From positions 1-59,852 of the forward strand of contig CAYUIS010000009.1 of assembly GCA_964444825.1 (NCBI GenBank): 59,852 nucleotides of DNA, given 5' to 3'. Each line of letters starts with the position of its first letter. The first letter of the stretch is position 1. The notes under the pieces are model-generated. The model was given only the letters and a program-made list of their open reading frames with translations. It was not told where the DNA came from and made no database searches. This document shows, piece by piece, positions 25,125 through 33,769 of this stretch. Source of the stretch: CAYUIS01 sp964444825 (GTDB lineage: Bacteria > Chloroflexota > Anaerolineae > B4-G1). Both the position numbers and the translations under genes were made by a program.

Positions 25125-26534
25125 CTATCCTTCAACGGAGGCCTGAGCAAACGCCAGTGCCTCCAGCAGCCATTCTCCAACCCTGTGTCCGTCTCCTGCC
25201 CCCAGCGTCAAGACGACGTCGCTGGGCTGTACCTCGGTCCCCAACCATACCACGGCTTCATCCAGGGATGGTGCATAGCGGCTATCAGGATGCTCCATTG
25301 CGGCCGCAACATCGATGCCAGAAACCCCCTGTGTGTCCAATTCCCGGGCGGCATAGACGGGCAGCACAATCACGTGGTCAGCCTCGTCAAACGCCCGCGC
25401 GAAATCTCTAAACAGCGTCTTGGTACGGCTGTAGGTATGAGGTTGCCACACCGCCCAAAGTGGCTGGTCTGGGAACCGCTGTCGTGCCGCTGATAGCGTG
25501 GCTCGAATCTCTGTCGGGTGATGTGCATAGTCATCTACCACGATTACGCCTTCGGCTTCGCCCTTCACCTCAAACCGCCGTCCCACGCCTCGAAACTCTG
25601 TCAGCGCCTCCCTTGCCACGTGGAAGGGTACGCCGACATAGTCGGCCACTGCCAAGGCCGCTACTGCATTAGAAGCGTTGTGAACACCGGGCATCCTAAG
25701 GCGCACCAATCCCAGTACCGGTTGAGTGTCATCATCCTGACGTGTGACCAAGAAATCCACACCTCCGGCAAAGTTGGGTCTGATCTCCTCTGCCCGCCAT
25801 TCCGCTCCTTCTCCCAGTCCAAAGAACCTCACCCCGCCACCGGCTGCCCGCCGTCTCTTGCCCAATTCCTGCACGATTGGGTCATCCCAACAGACAACCA
25901 GCATACCATCCTGAGGCACGGATGCCACAAAGTCTTCGAACGCGGCCCGGAAATCGTCAAAGGTTGGGTAACAGTCGGGATGATCGTGCTCGACATTGGT
26001 TACCACGGCCACCCGAGGCTTTAGGCTTAGGAAGGTGTGGTCATATTCATCTGCCTCGATGACGAAAAGCGTTCCCCGACCGGCGCGGGCGTTCGTCTGC
26101 AACCCCTCGATCACTCCACCGACGATAAAGGTAGGATCACGCCCATCCTTCATCAGAATGGAGGCGATCATAGCCGTCGTCGTCGTCTTGCCATGTGTGC
26201 CGGCTACCGCTATTCCCATCTGTCCGTTCATCATCTGGCTGAGAAACTCTGGTCTCTTCAATACTGGGATGCCACTCGCCTGGGCCGTCTGCACCTCTAT
26301 GTTGCCAGCAGGCACTGCCGATGAAACGACGACCAGCTCAGCGCCAGCAACGTGCTTGGCCTCGTGCCCAGCAAAAACGTGAGCGCCATCCCTTGCCAAT
26401 GCCTCTGCCACTGGAGAGACCACCAGGTCAGAACCGGAGATCTCTGCTCCCTGCTCCATCAAAACGCGGGCGATGGCTGAAAGCCCTGCTCCCCCGATAC
26501 CTACAAAATGAATGTGCCTGCCACGGAATTCCAT
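25125..26534 (-). CDS. murC: UDP-N-acetylmuramate-L-alanine ligase (469 aa)
   Basis: Adds L-alanine to UDP-MurNAc. The N-terminal Rossmann motif is HFVGIGGAGLSAIARVL, the Mur ligase P-loop is VAGTHGKTTTTAMI, and the C-terminal domain contains DDYAHHPTEIRATL. The ATG at 26534 is chosen over one four codons earlier because GGAGGTGAGT sits directly before it. The gap to the CvpA-like gene is 112 bp. In the cluster it follows murG, as in most bacteria. Confidence 0.97.
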   Translation of the reverse strand: MEFRGRHIHFVGIGGAGLSAIARVLMEQGAEISGSDLVVSPVAEALARDGAHVFAGHEAKHVAGAELVVVSSAVPAGNIEVQTAQASGIPVLKRPEFLSQMMNGQMGIAVAGTHGKTTTTAMIASILMKDGRDPTFIVGGVIEGLQTNARAGRGTLFVIEADEYDHTFLSLKPRVAVVTNVEHDHPDCYPTFDDFRAAFEDFVASVPQDGMLVVCWDDPIVQELGKRRRAAGGGVRFFGLGEGAEWRAEEIRPNFAGGVDFLVTRQDDDTQPVLGLVRLRMPGVHNASNAVAALAVADYVGVPFHVAREALTEFRGVGRRFEVKGEAEGVIVVDDYAHHPTEIRATLSAARQRFPDQPLWAVWQPHTYSRTKTLFRDFARAFDEADHVIVLPVYAARELDTQGVSGIDVAAAMEHPDSRYAPSLDEAVVWLGTEVQPSDVVLTLGAGDGHRVGEWLLEALAFAQASVEG

Positions 26535-26646
26535 ACTCACCTCCATCCCAGCGAAGGCCGGAAGACAAAACTCCGATCAGAAGACCTTTGATCCACAGAG
26601 AGTTGCTTCTGTACAGAGTTGTTGGCGACGTTGAATGCCCCATGGC

Positions 26647-27207
26647 TCATATGAACACGACGATCACGAACACAAAGGCCGCCGCCACCGCGATGTACAG
26701 GAAGGCGTTTGACTGCTCTATTAGCTGTGGCGGCAGAAAACCAATCAAATCGGCCGAAGGAGACTCTGGCGTCGGGGGCACGATTCCACCGATTCCCGGG
26801 ACCCCTGGTTGGCCAACGGGCGCGCCAAAGTTCGCAGCGCTCAGGAACGAAAGTAGCGTGCCGACGACGAGAAAGCCATTGATTACTCCCAGGAAGAAGC
26901 CCAGCAAAAGGTCTTGCAGACGTTCGCGAGCTATCTTTGCCCCCAGTTGTGAGGCAATCGTCGGACTGGCGTATCCAAATATCGTGATAAGGATGAACAG
27001 GACAGCCCGGGTATAGAACTGGCTTTCCAAAGGCAAGTTGGCGAACAGCGCGGTGATTGGCGGCACAAAAGTCACCAGGACGTGCTCTACGAACAGCGCC
27101 AGAATCACGCTGAAGGACACGATGACCTCCTTGGCCCAGCCGCGAAGGCTGCCGATCAGTGCAAACAGAATCAGCAAACCTCCAAAGACCGTGTGTATCG
27201 GTATCAT
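26647..27207 (-). CDS. CvpA-family-like membrane protein inside the dcw cluster (186 aa)
   Basis: Four membrane segments are visible (about residues 5-22, 27-48, 65-88 and 103-125), with a fifth at the C-terminus (about 166-186) after a proline/glycine-rich stretch. The N-terminal G-x-x-R-G-W-x-K-E pattern (GSLRGWAKEVIV) is characteristic of the CvpA (colicin V production) family of Gram-positive type. The role is unknown. Its place between murG and murC, with short gaps (14 and 112 bp), suggests a link to wall synthesis or septation. CvpA membership is probable, not certain. Confidence 0.7.
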   Translation of the reverse strand: MIPIHTVFGGLLILFALIGSLRGWAKEVIVSFSVILALFVEHVLVTFVPPITALFANLPLESQFYTRAVLFILITIFGYASPTIASQLGAKIARERLQDLLLGFFLGVINGFLVVGTLLSFLSAANFGAPVGQPGVPGIGGIVPPTPESPSADLIGFLPPQLIEQSNAFLYIAVAAAFVFVIVVFI

Positions 27208-27221
27208 CCTCTACCTCCCCA

Positions 27222-28352
27222 TTATGCCGTCGCTAACGACAGCAATTCCCCCGCCAACTCGGTCGCTGCATCTGTGCAAGCCAGCGCCTGCATTCGCTCC
27301 GACATATCCGCTAACTCTGATCCGTCCTCTAGCAGGCGACGGACTGTAGGAAGCAACTCTTGAGACAGTTGCTCATCTGCTACCTCGATCGCTGCCCCTC
27401 GCGTGGTCAACCATTCGGCGTTGATTCGTTGGTAGCGCCAGGCATGTGGGTACGGTACCAGGACCGCGGGCAGACCAAAGAAGGGCAGCTCTCCCAGCGT
27501 CGATGCCCCAGCCCGACACACCGCCAAATCCGCCACGGCCAACGCGGCCCCCATCTCGTGGAGATAGGGAACGGCGTGGTAGCGAGCCTTTAGCGCCAGT
27601 GGCAACCTCTCACGTCTCTTTGCGACCTCTGGCCAGTCCAGCTCTCCGCTTACGTGCACTACCTGTGCCAATTCCAACACCTGTTCCAATACACCATCAA
27701 GTGCCTGGTTAATGCTGCGCGCCCCCCGACTTCCCCCAAGCACCAAAACCACTGGCTCCTCCCTGCTGGGCGCCAGTCCCAGCGAGGTTCGGGCGTCCTC
27801 CCGATCAAGGCCGTGGAACTCGGCTCGCACCGGATAGCCGGTCACTGCCACCTTATGAGCCGGGAAGTAGGCGCGCGAGTCCTCCACTGTCACTGCTATT
27901 CGTTTTGCCAAACGGGCAATCGCGCGCACCGCCAAGCCAGGTTCGATGTCCGGCAGGTAGACCAGGATAGGAGCTCCCAATGCCCAGGCTGCCAGCGCCA
28001 CGGGCACACTGGCATATCCGCCTGTCGCAAAAAGCGCACTTGGTCGCTCTCGCCAGCCCAGTTGGTAGGCTCTCCAGCTTCCCCACGTCAACTTGACCAG
28101 GTTTGATATCGCCTGCCGAAGGGCCAGTCCATGCACGCCGCCCGCTGGGATTCCCACGAACCGCAAGCCTGCCTGTTTGACTAGTTTTTCTTCCGCTCCT
28201 CCTTCTCCGCCAACGTAAAGGATTTCAACTATATCATTCGCACAATCTGTGTCGAGAGACCTGGTTTCCAACTCAGCGCCTAGTGCTTGTACGACGGCTA
28301 GGCCGGGATAGACGTGCCCCCCGGTTCCTCCACCTGCGATCCAGATTTGCAC
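27222..28352 (-). CDS. murG: Lipid II synthase MurG (376 aa)
   Basis: GT28 glycosyltransferase that adds GlcNAc to lipid I at the inner face of the membrane. The N-terminal donor-site loop is GGGTGGHVYPGLAVV, and the C-terminal half carries VLVLGGSRGARSIN and the UDP-GlcNAc motif CRAGASTLGELPFFGLP. The GTG at 28352 starts the conserved IWIAGGGTGGH; an in-frame start at 28427 would add 25 residues foreign to the family. The chosen start still overlaps the ftsW 3' end by 80 bases, an unusually long overlap. Confidence 0.95.
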   Translation of the reverse strand: MQIWIAGGGTGGHVYPGLAVVQALGAELETRSLDTDCANDIVEILYVGGEGGAEEKLVKQAGLRFVGIPAGGVHGLALRQAISNLVKLTWGSWRAYQLGWRERPSALFATGGYASVPVALAAWALGAPILVYLPDIEPGLAVRAIARLAKRIAVTVEDSRAYFPAHKVAVTGYPVRAEFHGLDREDARTSLGLAPSREEPVVLVLGGSRGARSINQALDGVLEQVLELAQVVHVSGELDWPEVAKRRERLPLALKARYHAVPYLHEMGAALAVADLAVCRAGASTLGELPFFGLPAVLVPYPHAWRYQRINAEWLTTRGAAIEVADEQLSQELLPTVRRLLEDGSELADMSERMQALACTDAATELAGELLSLATA

Positions 28353-29547
28353 GCTGGTATTTTCCTTTCCCTGTCCCCCCTTGTTTTTTGGTGGACTGAC
28401 TGCTCCGCCTGCTTGCTCGCTTGCCACGAGAGACGCTTAGCAGCAGTCCTACCCCGGCCAGCGATGCAATCATCGCCGAGCCTCCGGCGCTGACAAAGGG
28501 CAACGCCATTCCGGTAGAGGGGATCAGTCCCGTCATTACTGCCATATTGATCAACGCCTGGAAAGCCAGCCAACAGGTGATGCCACATGCTACAAGGGCT
28601 GCGAAAGCATCTGAGGCTTCCATCGCAATCTTGAACCCTCGGTAGGTAAGCAGGACGAATAGGCTGATCACGAACAAACACCCGACAAAGCCCAATTCCT
28701 CGCCCAGCACTGCAAATATGCTGTCGGTGTGCGGAGCGGGCAAGTAGCCTAGCTTCTGCTCACCTTGTCCCAGACCCACTCCAAACAACCCTCCACTACC
28801 CAGGGCGATCAATGCCTGTTGAATGTGATGGCTGAAACGGGTGGGATTGTTCCACGCAATTAGATAGTCGTCAACGCGTTGCCGGGCGTGAGGCAGTCGG
28901 TTGATCAGCACCAGGAACGTGATGCTGCTGGCGGTTCCACCAACCGTCAACTGCAAGACGTCGGCTCCAGCAAAGAAAAACATCGCCAATGCCGTGAGTA
29001 CAAGCAACACGGCTACGCTCACATCTGGCTGGAGCACAATCAGACTAGCGATCACGCCAATGAGCACGGCGAATGGAATCAGGCCATAGGTCACATCGCG
29101 AATCTGCTCACCTCTGGAAGCCAACCAAGCCGCCACGTAGATTACCATGACGGGTTTCACCAGTTCGCTGGGTTGAACCGAACCGTTGAAGAACGACCGT
29201 CGCGCGCCAAAGCGATCCTCCCCTATCAGCAATACCAGGATCAGAAGCAACAGGGTGCCGCCCATTATGGGCACTGCCCACTGCCGCCACTCATCGTAGG
29301 GAACGCTCGCGACCAGTCCCATAACGACCAGGCCCGCGCCCACCCACATGAACTGCCGAGACGCAATCCGGAAGCTACTTCCATACGCTTGGTAGGACCA
29401 GTCGAAAGTCGCGCTATAGACCATCATCAGCCCGATGATCACCAGTCCGACAACTGCCAGCAGCAGTGTGTAGTCAGGATTGGCCCGACCTCGCTTCGAC
29501 CTTCTAGCAGGTTGTGTCTCGCGTCGAGATCTCGCTTCTGCTACCAC
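28273..29547 (-). CDS. ftsW: SEDS-family lipid II polymerase FtsW (424 aa)
   Basis: Ten-span septal peptidoglycan glycosyltransferase that works with the class B PBP. The first span starts at about residue 26, after a basic tail. Conserved SEDS motifs are visible: ARRSFFNGSVQPSELVKP, the periplasmic-loop segment GYLPAPHTDSIFAVLGEE, and GLIPSTGMALPFVSAGGS. The last 45 or so residues are extremely arginine- and serine-rich and overlap the start of murG in another frame, so this tail is probably not conserved. It lies 39 bp after murD. Confidence 0.96.
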   Translation of the reverse strand: MVAEARSRRETQPARRSKRGRANPDYTLLLAVVGLVIIGLMMVYSATFDWSYQAYGSSFRIASRQFMWVGAGLVVMGLVASVPYDEWRQWAVPIMGGTLLLLILVLLIGEDRFGARRSFFNGSVQPSELVKPVMVIYVAAWLASRGEQIRDVTYGLIPFAVLIGVIASLIVLQPDVSVAVLLVLTALAMFFFAGADVLQLTVGGTASSITFLVLINRLPHARQRVDDYLIAWNNPTRFSHHIQQALIALGSGGLFGVGLGQGEQKLGYLPAPHTDSIFAVLGEELGFVGCLFVISLFVLLTYRGFKIAMEASDAFAALVACGITCWLAFQALINMAVMTGLIPSTGMALPFVSAGGSAMIASLAGVGLLLSVSRGKRASRRSSQSTKKQGGTGKGKYQRANLDRRWRNRGARLSRPSRRTSTRR

Positions 29548-29586
29548 CGATTCCTTCTCCCTCAGCTAATGCTCGCTAACCACAAC

Positions 29587-30969
29587 CTATAGCTGCCGCA
29601 CGAGTTCCTTGAATCTGTCACCGCGCTCGGCAAAATCGCGGAAGGCGTCGAAACTGGTGCCCCCGGGGGAAAGGAGCACTACTTCGCCCGATCGGGCCAC
29701 CCGGGAGGCTGTCTCCACTGCCTCCTCCAGGGTCTCTGCCTGTGCAATCCCCTCTAGACCCACTTTTCCCTTCTTGCGCTTCGCCTCACGCTTGACCATC
29801 CGAGCGATCATGGGGCCTGCTTCTCCAAACGTCACTAACTGCCGTACTCTCTGGACGGCCTCGTCGGCAAACTTTTCCCACGGCAGGGCTTTATCCCGCC
29901 CGCCTGCGAGTAGTACGATAGGCTCGTCAAATGAGCGCAATGCCGCTAACGAACGCTCAGGCGCTGTGGCAATCGAATCATCATACCAGTGTACACCACC
30001 CAATTCCCGCACCCATTCCAGACGGTGCTCGACACCTGTGAATGTCTTGGCGACCTGCTGTATCGCCTCTACCGGCACGCCAGCAACTCTGGCCAACACG
30101 CTCGATGCCAGTATGTTCAGCAGATTGTGGCGCCCTCGCAGCTTTACCTCCGAGGCCAGACAGATGACACGGTCACTGGACCCCATCCGCAGCGTCAGCT
30201 CGCCGTTTGTTCTGAATGCTCCCACGTCTACTTCGGCGCCACCACTGAACCAAAGCAACTGCACCGCCGTCTCGATTGCCAGAGAGCGTGCATTGGCATC
30301 GTCGTAACCCAGGAGAGCGAAATCCTCCGGTTTCTGGTGGGCCAGGATATTCCGTTTGGCAGCTATATAGCTCTCCATCGTCTTGTGCCGATCCAGATGG
30401 TTGGGTGTGATGTTGAGTATCGCAGCCACGTGTGGACTGATGGTCATCACCTCTAGCTGGAAACTGGATAGTTCCATCACCACCCAATCGTCAGGCTTGA
30501 TCTGATCTAGATCGGTGATGAGCGGATTGCCAATGTTGCCCCCTACCCAAGTTCGCAGTCCTGCTGTCCGGCACATCTCCCCCACTAATGCCGTCGTCGT
30601 CGTCTTGCCGGCTGAGCCGGTGATACCGATGACGGGAGCAGGACAGCGCTCCAAAAAAAGCTGGGCATCGTTGCTCACGGGTATCGAACGTCGCTGGGCT
30701 TCCACAACGATAGGAATATCCACCGGAACCCCGCCGCTCAGATACAATAGATCGGCTCCATCTAGCAAGCCGAGCGGGTGTTCACCCAGCACATAACGCA
30801 CCGGTAGATCTGCCAATTCGGCTACTTGATCGGCCAAGGCTGTTTTTTCCCTCAGGTCAGAGACCGTCACGTCGGCCCCGACCTTGACCAGGAATCGTAC
30901 CAGGGCTGTTCCTTGCCGCGCCAGGCCCAGGACTAATGCCCGCTTGCCAGCGAGTTTATCTTTTGACAA
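29587..30969 (-). CDS. murD: UDP-N-acetylmuramoylalanine-D-glutamate ligase (460 aa)
   Basis: Adds D-glutamate to UDP-MurNAc-L-Ala. The Rossmann-like N-terminus (LVLGLARQGTALVRFL), the P-loop GITGSAGKTTTTALV, the central HRLEWVRELGGVHWYDDS and the C-terminal LLSPGGTSFDAFRDFAERG are all typical. The start overlaps the 3' end of the 96-residue gene by 14 bases. Length is normal. Confidence 0.97.
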   Translation of the reverse strand: MSKDKLAGKRALVLGLARQGTALVRFLVKVGADVTVSDLREKTALADQVAELADLPVRYVLGEHPLGLLDGADLLYLSGGVPVDIPIVVEAQRRSIPVSNDAQLFLERCPAPVIGITGSAGKTTTTALVGEMCRTAGLRTWVGGNIGNPLITDLDQIKPDDWVVMELSSFQLEVMTISPHVAAILNITPNHLDRHKTMESYIAAKRNILAHQKPEDFALLGYDDANARSLAIETAVQLLWFSGGAEVDVGAFRTNGELTLRMGSSDRVICLASEVKLRGRHNLLNILASSVLARVAGVPVEAIQQVAKTFTGVEHRLEWVRELGGVHWYDDSIATAPERSLAALRSFDEPIVLLAGGRDKALPWEKFADEAVQRVRQLVTFGEAGPMIARMVKREAKRKKGKVGLEGIAQAETLEEAVETASRVARSGEVVLLSPGGTSFDAFRDFAERGDRFKELVRQL

Positions 30970-31246
30970 CTTGTGGTTTACCTCTCCTGGGTCCTGCTTT
31001 CTGCGGCTGATCCTCGGCGACCCCCAGCCAAAAGTGGTTCGGGAGCACTGACCTCCCTATGCGGATCTCGACCTCTCCGGCCTTTTTGACTGCATGCTTT
31101 CCGTTGCCATTAAGAGCGCTAGAGTGGACGTAGCACAACGAGGGCGCTTGTCCATGCTTGCGTTCGTAGTGCATCGCCGCTCGCAGCACCTTCTCCTCTA
31201 GCTGCCTACCTGGGTCGTCGTCAAACCAGAGCAACCCTGTTTTCAT
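30956..31246 (-). CDS. Small conserved protein of unknown function between mraY and murD (96 aa)
   Basis: Soluble, basic protein. It begins TGLLWFDDDPGRQLEEKVL and contains APSLCYVHSSAL and LPNHFWLGV; I have the impression that these patterns recur in small unnamed proteins of Chloroflexi. ATG at 31246 with a purine-rich upstream (GGAGG). It overlaps murD by 14 bases and follows mraY by 83 bp, so it is made with the wall enzymes. Catalytic residues cannot be named. Confidence 0.8.
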   Translation of the reverse strand: MKTGLLWFDDDPGRQLEEKVLRAAMHYERKHGQAPSLCYVHSSALNGNGKHAVKKAGEVEIRIGRSVLPNHFWLGVAEDQPQKAGPRRGKPQVVKR

Positions 31247-31329
31247 CGTTTACCTCCAAGAGAATCGCACATTTTCAACAAATCCTGTGTTCGCTGTTCG
31301 GTATCTCGTCGCGTGCACCTGCTTTGCAC

Positions 31330-32337
31330 TTACTCCCACAGTGCCAGGGCTACGCCAGCCATCACTGCCAAGAGCTCGACCAGCCAAAAGCGTTGCACAA
31401 CCTGCGTCTCCGACCAGCCCAGTAGCTCGAAATGGTGATGTAGCGGGCTCATTTTGAACAAACGCCGCCCTCTCCCAAACCTGCGTTTGGTGTACTTGAA
31501 ATAAAGCACCTGCAGAACAACTGCGGTTGTCTCAGCCACTGGTATGAGCGCTACGATTGGTAGCAATAACCACTGTCCTGTCATCAGCGCTACCGTACCC
31601 AGGGTTGCTCCCAGAGCCAGGCTGCCTGTGTCCCCCATAAACATCTGGGCCGGATGGGCGTTATACCACAGGAAGGCAAAACACGCTCCCACGATGATAA
31701 AAGAGAAATGGACCAGGTATTCCTGTCCTTGAAGCAACGCGATCACACCGTAGCCTACAAAGGCCGCGGCGACAACTGTTCCCGCCAGTCCATCTAGACC
31801 ATCGGTCAGGTTGACGGCGTTTGCAAAAGCCAGGATTATGAAGGCTGAGATAGGCACCCATGCCCAGCCGATCTCAACCGCTCGATGCACTCCTGGGATG
31901 CCTACCTTCCCCGCAAACTGCATCGGCAGCAAGTACATGAGCACGCCTATGCCCAGTGTCAGTGGTACCTCCCACAACAGCTTGCGCTGAGCCGAGAGTC
32001 CTTCGCCCCGTCGCATCCCGCGCACCCCGGCTATGTCGTCTACCGCACCAATAAGCGCGTATACTAGCATCACGCCTAGCGGCACCAGGATTGAGCGTCC
32101 AACTGACGTCCGCCCTGCCAGATTGTATATGTTGAGCGCTACCGTGGTCAACACTACCGGCACGACGATCATCAGTCCGCCCATGGTGGGCGTTCCCAAC
32201 TTGGTCTGATGACCACGAGGGCCATCAATGCGGATACGCTTGCCAATCTTGTAGCGGCGCAGAATACGGATAAGGAATGGCCCCCACACCACTGCTAGTA
32301 GAAACGAAATGCTCGCCAGAATCAACGCAAAGTCCAT
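31330..32337 (-). CDS. mraY: Phospho-N-acetylmuramoyl-pentapeptide transferase (335 aa)
   Basis: Ten-span enzyme that makes lipid I by transferring phospho-MurNAc-pentapeptide to undecaprenyl phosphate. The active-site pieces are visible: ALIGAVDDIAG, FANAVNLTDGLDGLAGT with its catalytic aspartates, MFMGDTGSLALGA, and the histidine cluster PLHHHFELLGWSE near the end. GPRGHQTKLGTPTMGGL is near the N-terminus. Its start overlaps the murF stop by 16 bases. Confidence 0.98.
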   Translation of the reverse strand: MDFALILASISFLLAVVWGPFLIRILRRYKIGKRIRIDGPRGHQTKLGTPTMGGLMIVVPVVLTTVALNIYNLAGRTSVGRSILVPLGVMLVYALIGAVDDIAGVRGMRRGEGLSAQRKLLWEVPLTLGIGVLMYLLPMQFAGKVGIPGVHRAVEIGWAWVPISAFIILAFANAVNLTDGLDGLAGTVVAAAFVGYGVIALLQGQEYLVHFSFIIVGACFAFLWYNAHPAQMFMGDTGSLALGATLGTVALMTGQWLLLPIVALIPVAETTAVVLQVLYFKYTKRRFGRGRRLFKMSPLHHHFELLGWSETQVVQRFWLVELLAVMAGVALALWE

Positions 32338-33761
32338 TGATTTCTCCCCAGTGCGTTGACGATCTCTTCCATCTCCATGGCCCGCGAACCCTTGACCAGG
32401 ATCACGTCACCGCCCTCCACCATGTGTTCCAACAGAGCGATGGCTTCTTCATTACGCTCAACAATGTGAACGTGATCGGACGACATTCCCCAGCGGAGAG
32501 CTGTTTCGCCGATGATTCGCCCCAGGTCTCCAACCGTTATGAGCACATCGGCCACATCCAGAGCCCGCATTCCGACTTTTTCGTGCCCTTCCTGCACATA
32601 GTTGCCCAACTCCAACATATCGCCCAGTACAGCGATCTTTCGCCCGTCCAGCTCTTGTAGCAGGTTCAGCGCCGCGATCGTCGATGCTGGGCTGGCGTTG
32701 TAGGTGTCGTCCAGGATGATCGCCCCTTTTGGACCTGGCACCGCTACCAGGCGCAATTGCGCAGAAGGTCCGCGTAGCCCTTCGATGATCTCCTGCCAGG
32801 TCAACCCCTCGGTCAACCCTACGGCGGCTGCCCGTAGTGCGGTGTGGACCGAATGCCGTCCCAGCAGCGGAATCTTGACGTGGAGTGTTTCGTCGCCATA
32901 GTGCAGTTGGAATCGGATGCCTTCCAGGCCCAATCCCTCTATGTGATCGGCCCACAGATCCGCCTCAGGAGAGAGACCGTAATAGAACACCCGCGCCCGA
33001 GTCGCCTGTGCCATACCTCGCACGCGCTCATCGTCGTAGTTGAGGATCGCAACCCCCTCTGGCGCTGGAGGCAGCGCTTCCACCAACTCTGTCTTGGCCT
33101 TCACAATCCGCTCAATCGTTCCAGCCCGCTCCAGATGCACCGGTCCTATGATGGTCACCACCCCCACATGTGGTTGTGCGATCCGGGTCAGATCAGCGAT
33201 CTCGCCCACGTCGTACATCCCCATCTCGAGCACAACACGTTCGTGTTCGTCCGTCAGGTGCATCAGTGTGAGCGGTACGCCGATTTCGTTGTTGTAACTG
33301 GCCTCGGTCTTGAGTGTGACGTAGCGGCGCGCCAACACTGCGGCTGCCAACTCCTTTGTTGTCGTCTTCCCCACACTGCCCGTGATACCGACGACGCGCA
33401 GGCTATGCCTTTGCCGCCAAAACGCTGCCAATCCCTGGAGTGCCTGGAGACTGTCGGCTACTTTGATTGCTAGAGGTTGCGACCATATGTCAGGCAGTAT
33501 CGGGTGTGGGTTGGTTAGATCTATGGTCAATCCATCGAACTCTACGTCCCGTTCCACAATTGCCGCTATTGCTCCCCGAGAGAAGGCGTCGGGGACATAG
33601 TCGTGGCCGTCCGCGTGCTCTCCCCTCATCGCCACAAAGAGAGCGCCAGATTCGGCCAATCGCGAATCGGCCACCGTCTGGGTGATATGCAGATGGTGCT
33701 CTTCCAGCGATTGAGGCCGATGCCCTGCCAGCCCTTCGACTACGTCCGCCAGTGTCAACAT
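32322..33761 (-). CDS. murF: UDP-MurNAc-tripeptide D-alanyl-D-alanine ligase (479 aa)
   Basis: Adds D-Ala-D-Ala to the tripeptide precursor. Visible are the P-loop GITGSVGKTTTKELAA, the substrate-domain motif GALFVAMRGEHADGHDY, the central LEMGMYDVGEIADL, and the C-terminal ILDDTYNASPAS. The ATG at 33761 starts the conserved MLTLADVVEGL; the frame is open upstream for 40 more codons but that stretch lies inside ftsI. The gap to ftsI is 8 bp. murE, which usually precedes it, is absent here. Confidence 0.97.
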   Translation of the reverse strand: MLTLADVVEGLAGHRPQSLEEHHLHITQTVADSRLAESGALFVAMRGEHADGHDYVPDAFSRGAIAAIVERDVEFDGLTIDLTNPHPILPDIWSQPLAIKVADSLQALQGLAAFWRQRHSLRVVGITGSVGKTTTKELAAAVLARRYVTLKTEASYNNEIGVPLTLMHLTDEHERVVLEMGMYDVGEIADLTRIAQPHVGVVTIIGPVHLERAGTIERIVKAKTELVEALPPAPEGVAILNYDDERVRGMAQATRARVFYYGLSPEADLWADHIEGLGLEGIRFQLHYGDETLHVKIPLLGRHSVHTALRAAAVGLTEGLTWQEIIEGLRGPSAQLRLVAVPGPKGAIILDDTYNASPASTIAALNLLQELDGRKIAVLGDMLELGNYVQEGHEKVGMRALDVADVLITVGDLGRIIGETALRWGMSSDHVHIVERNEEAIALLEHMVEGGDVILVKGSRAMEMEEIVNALGRNQWTLR

Positions 33762-33769
33762 CTGTCCGC

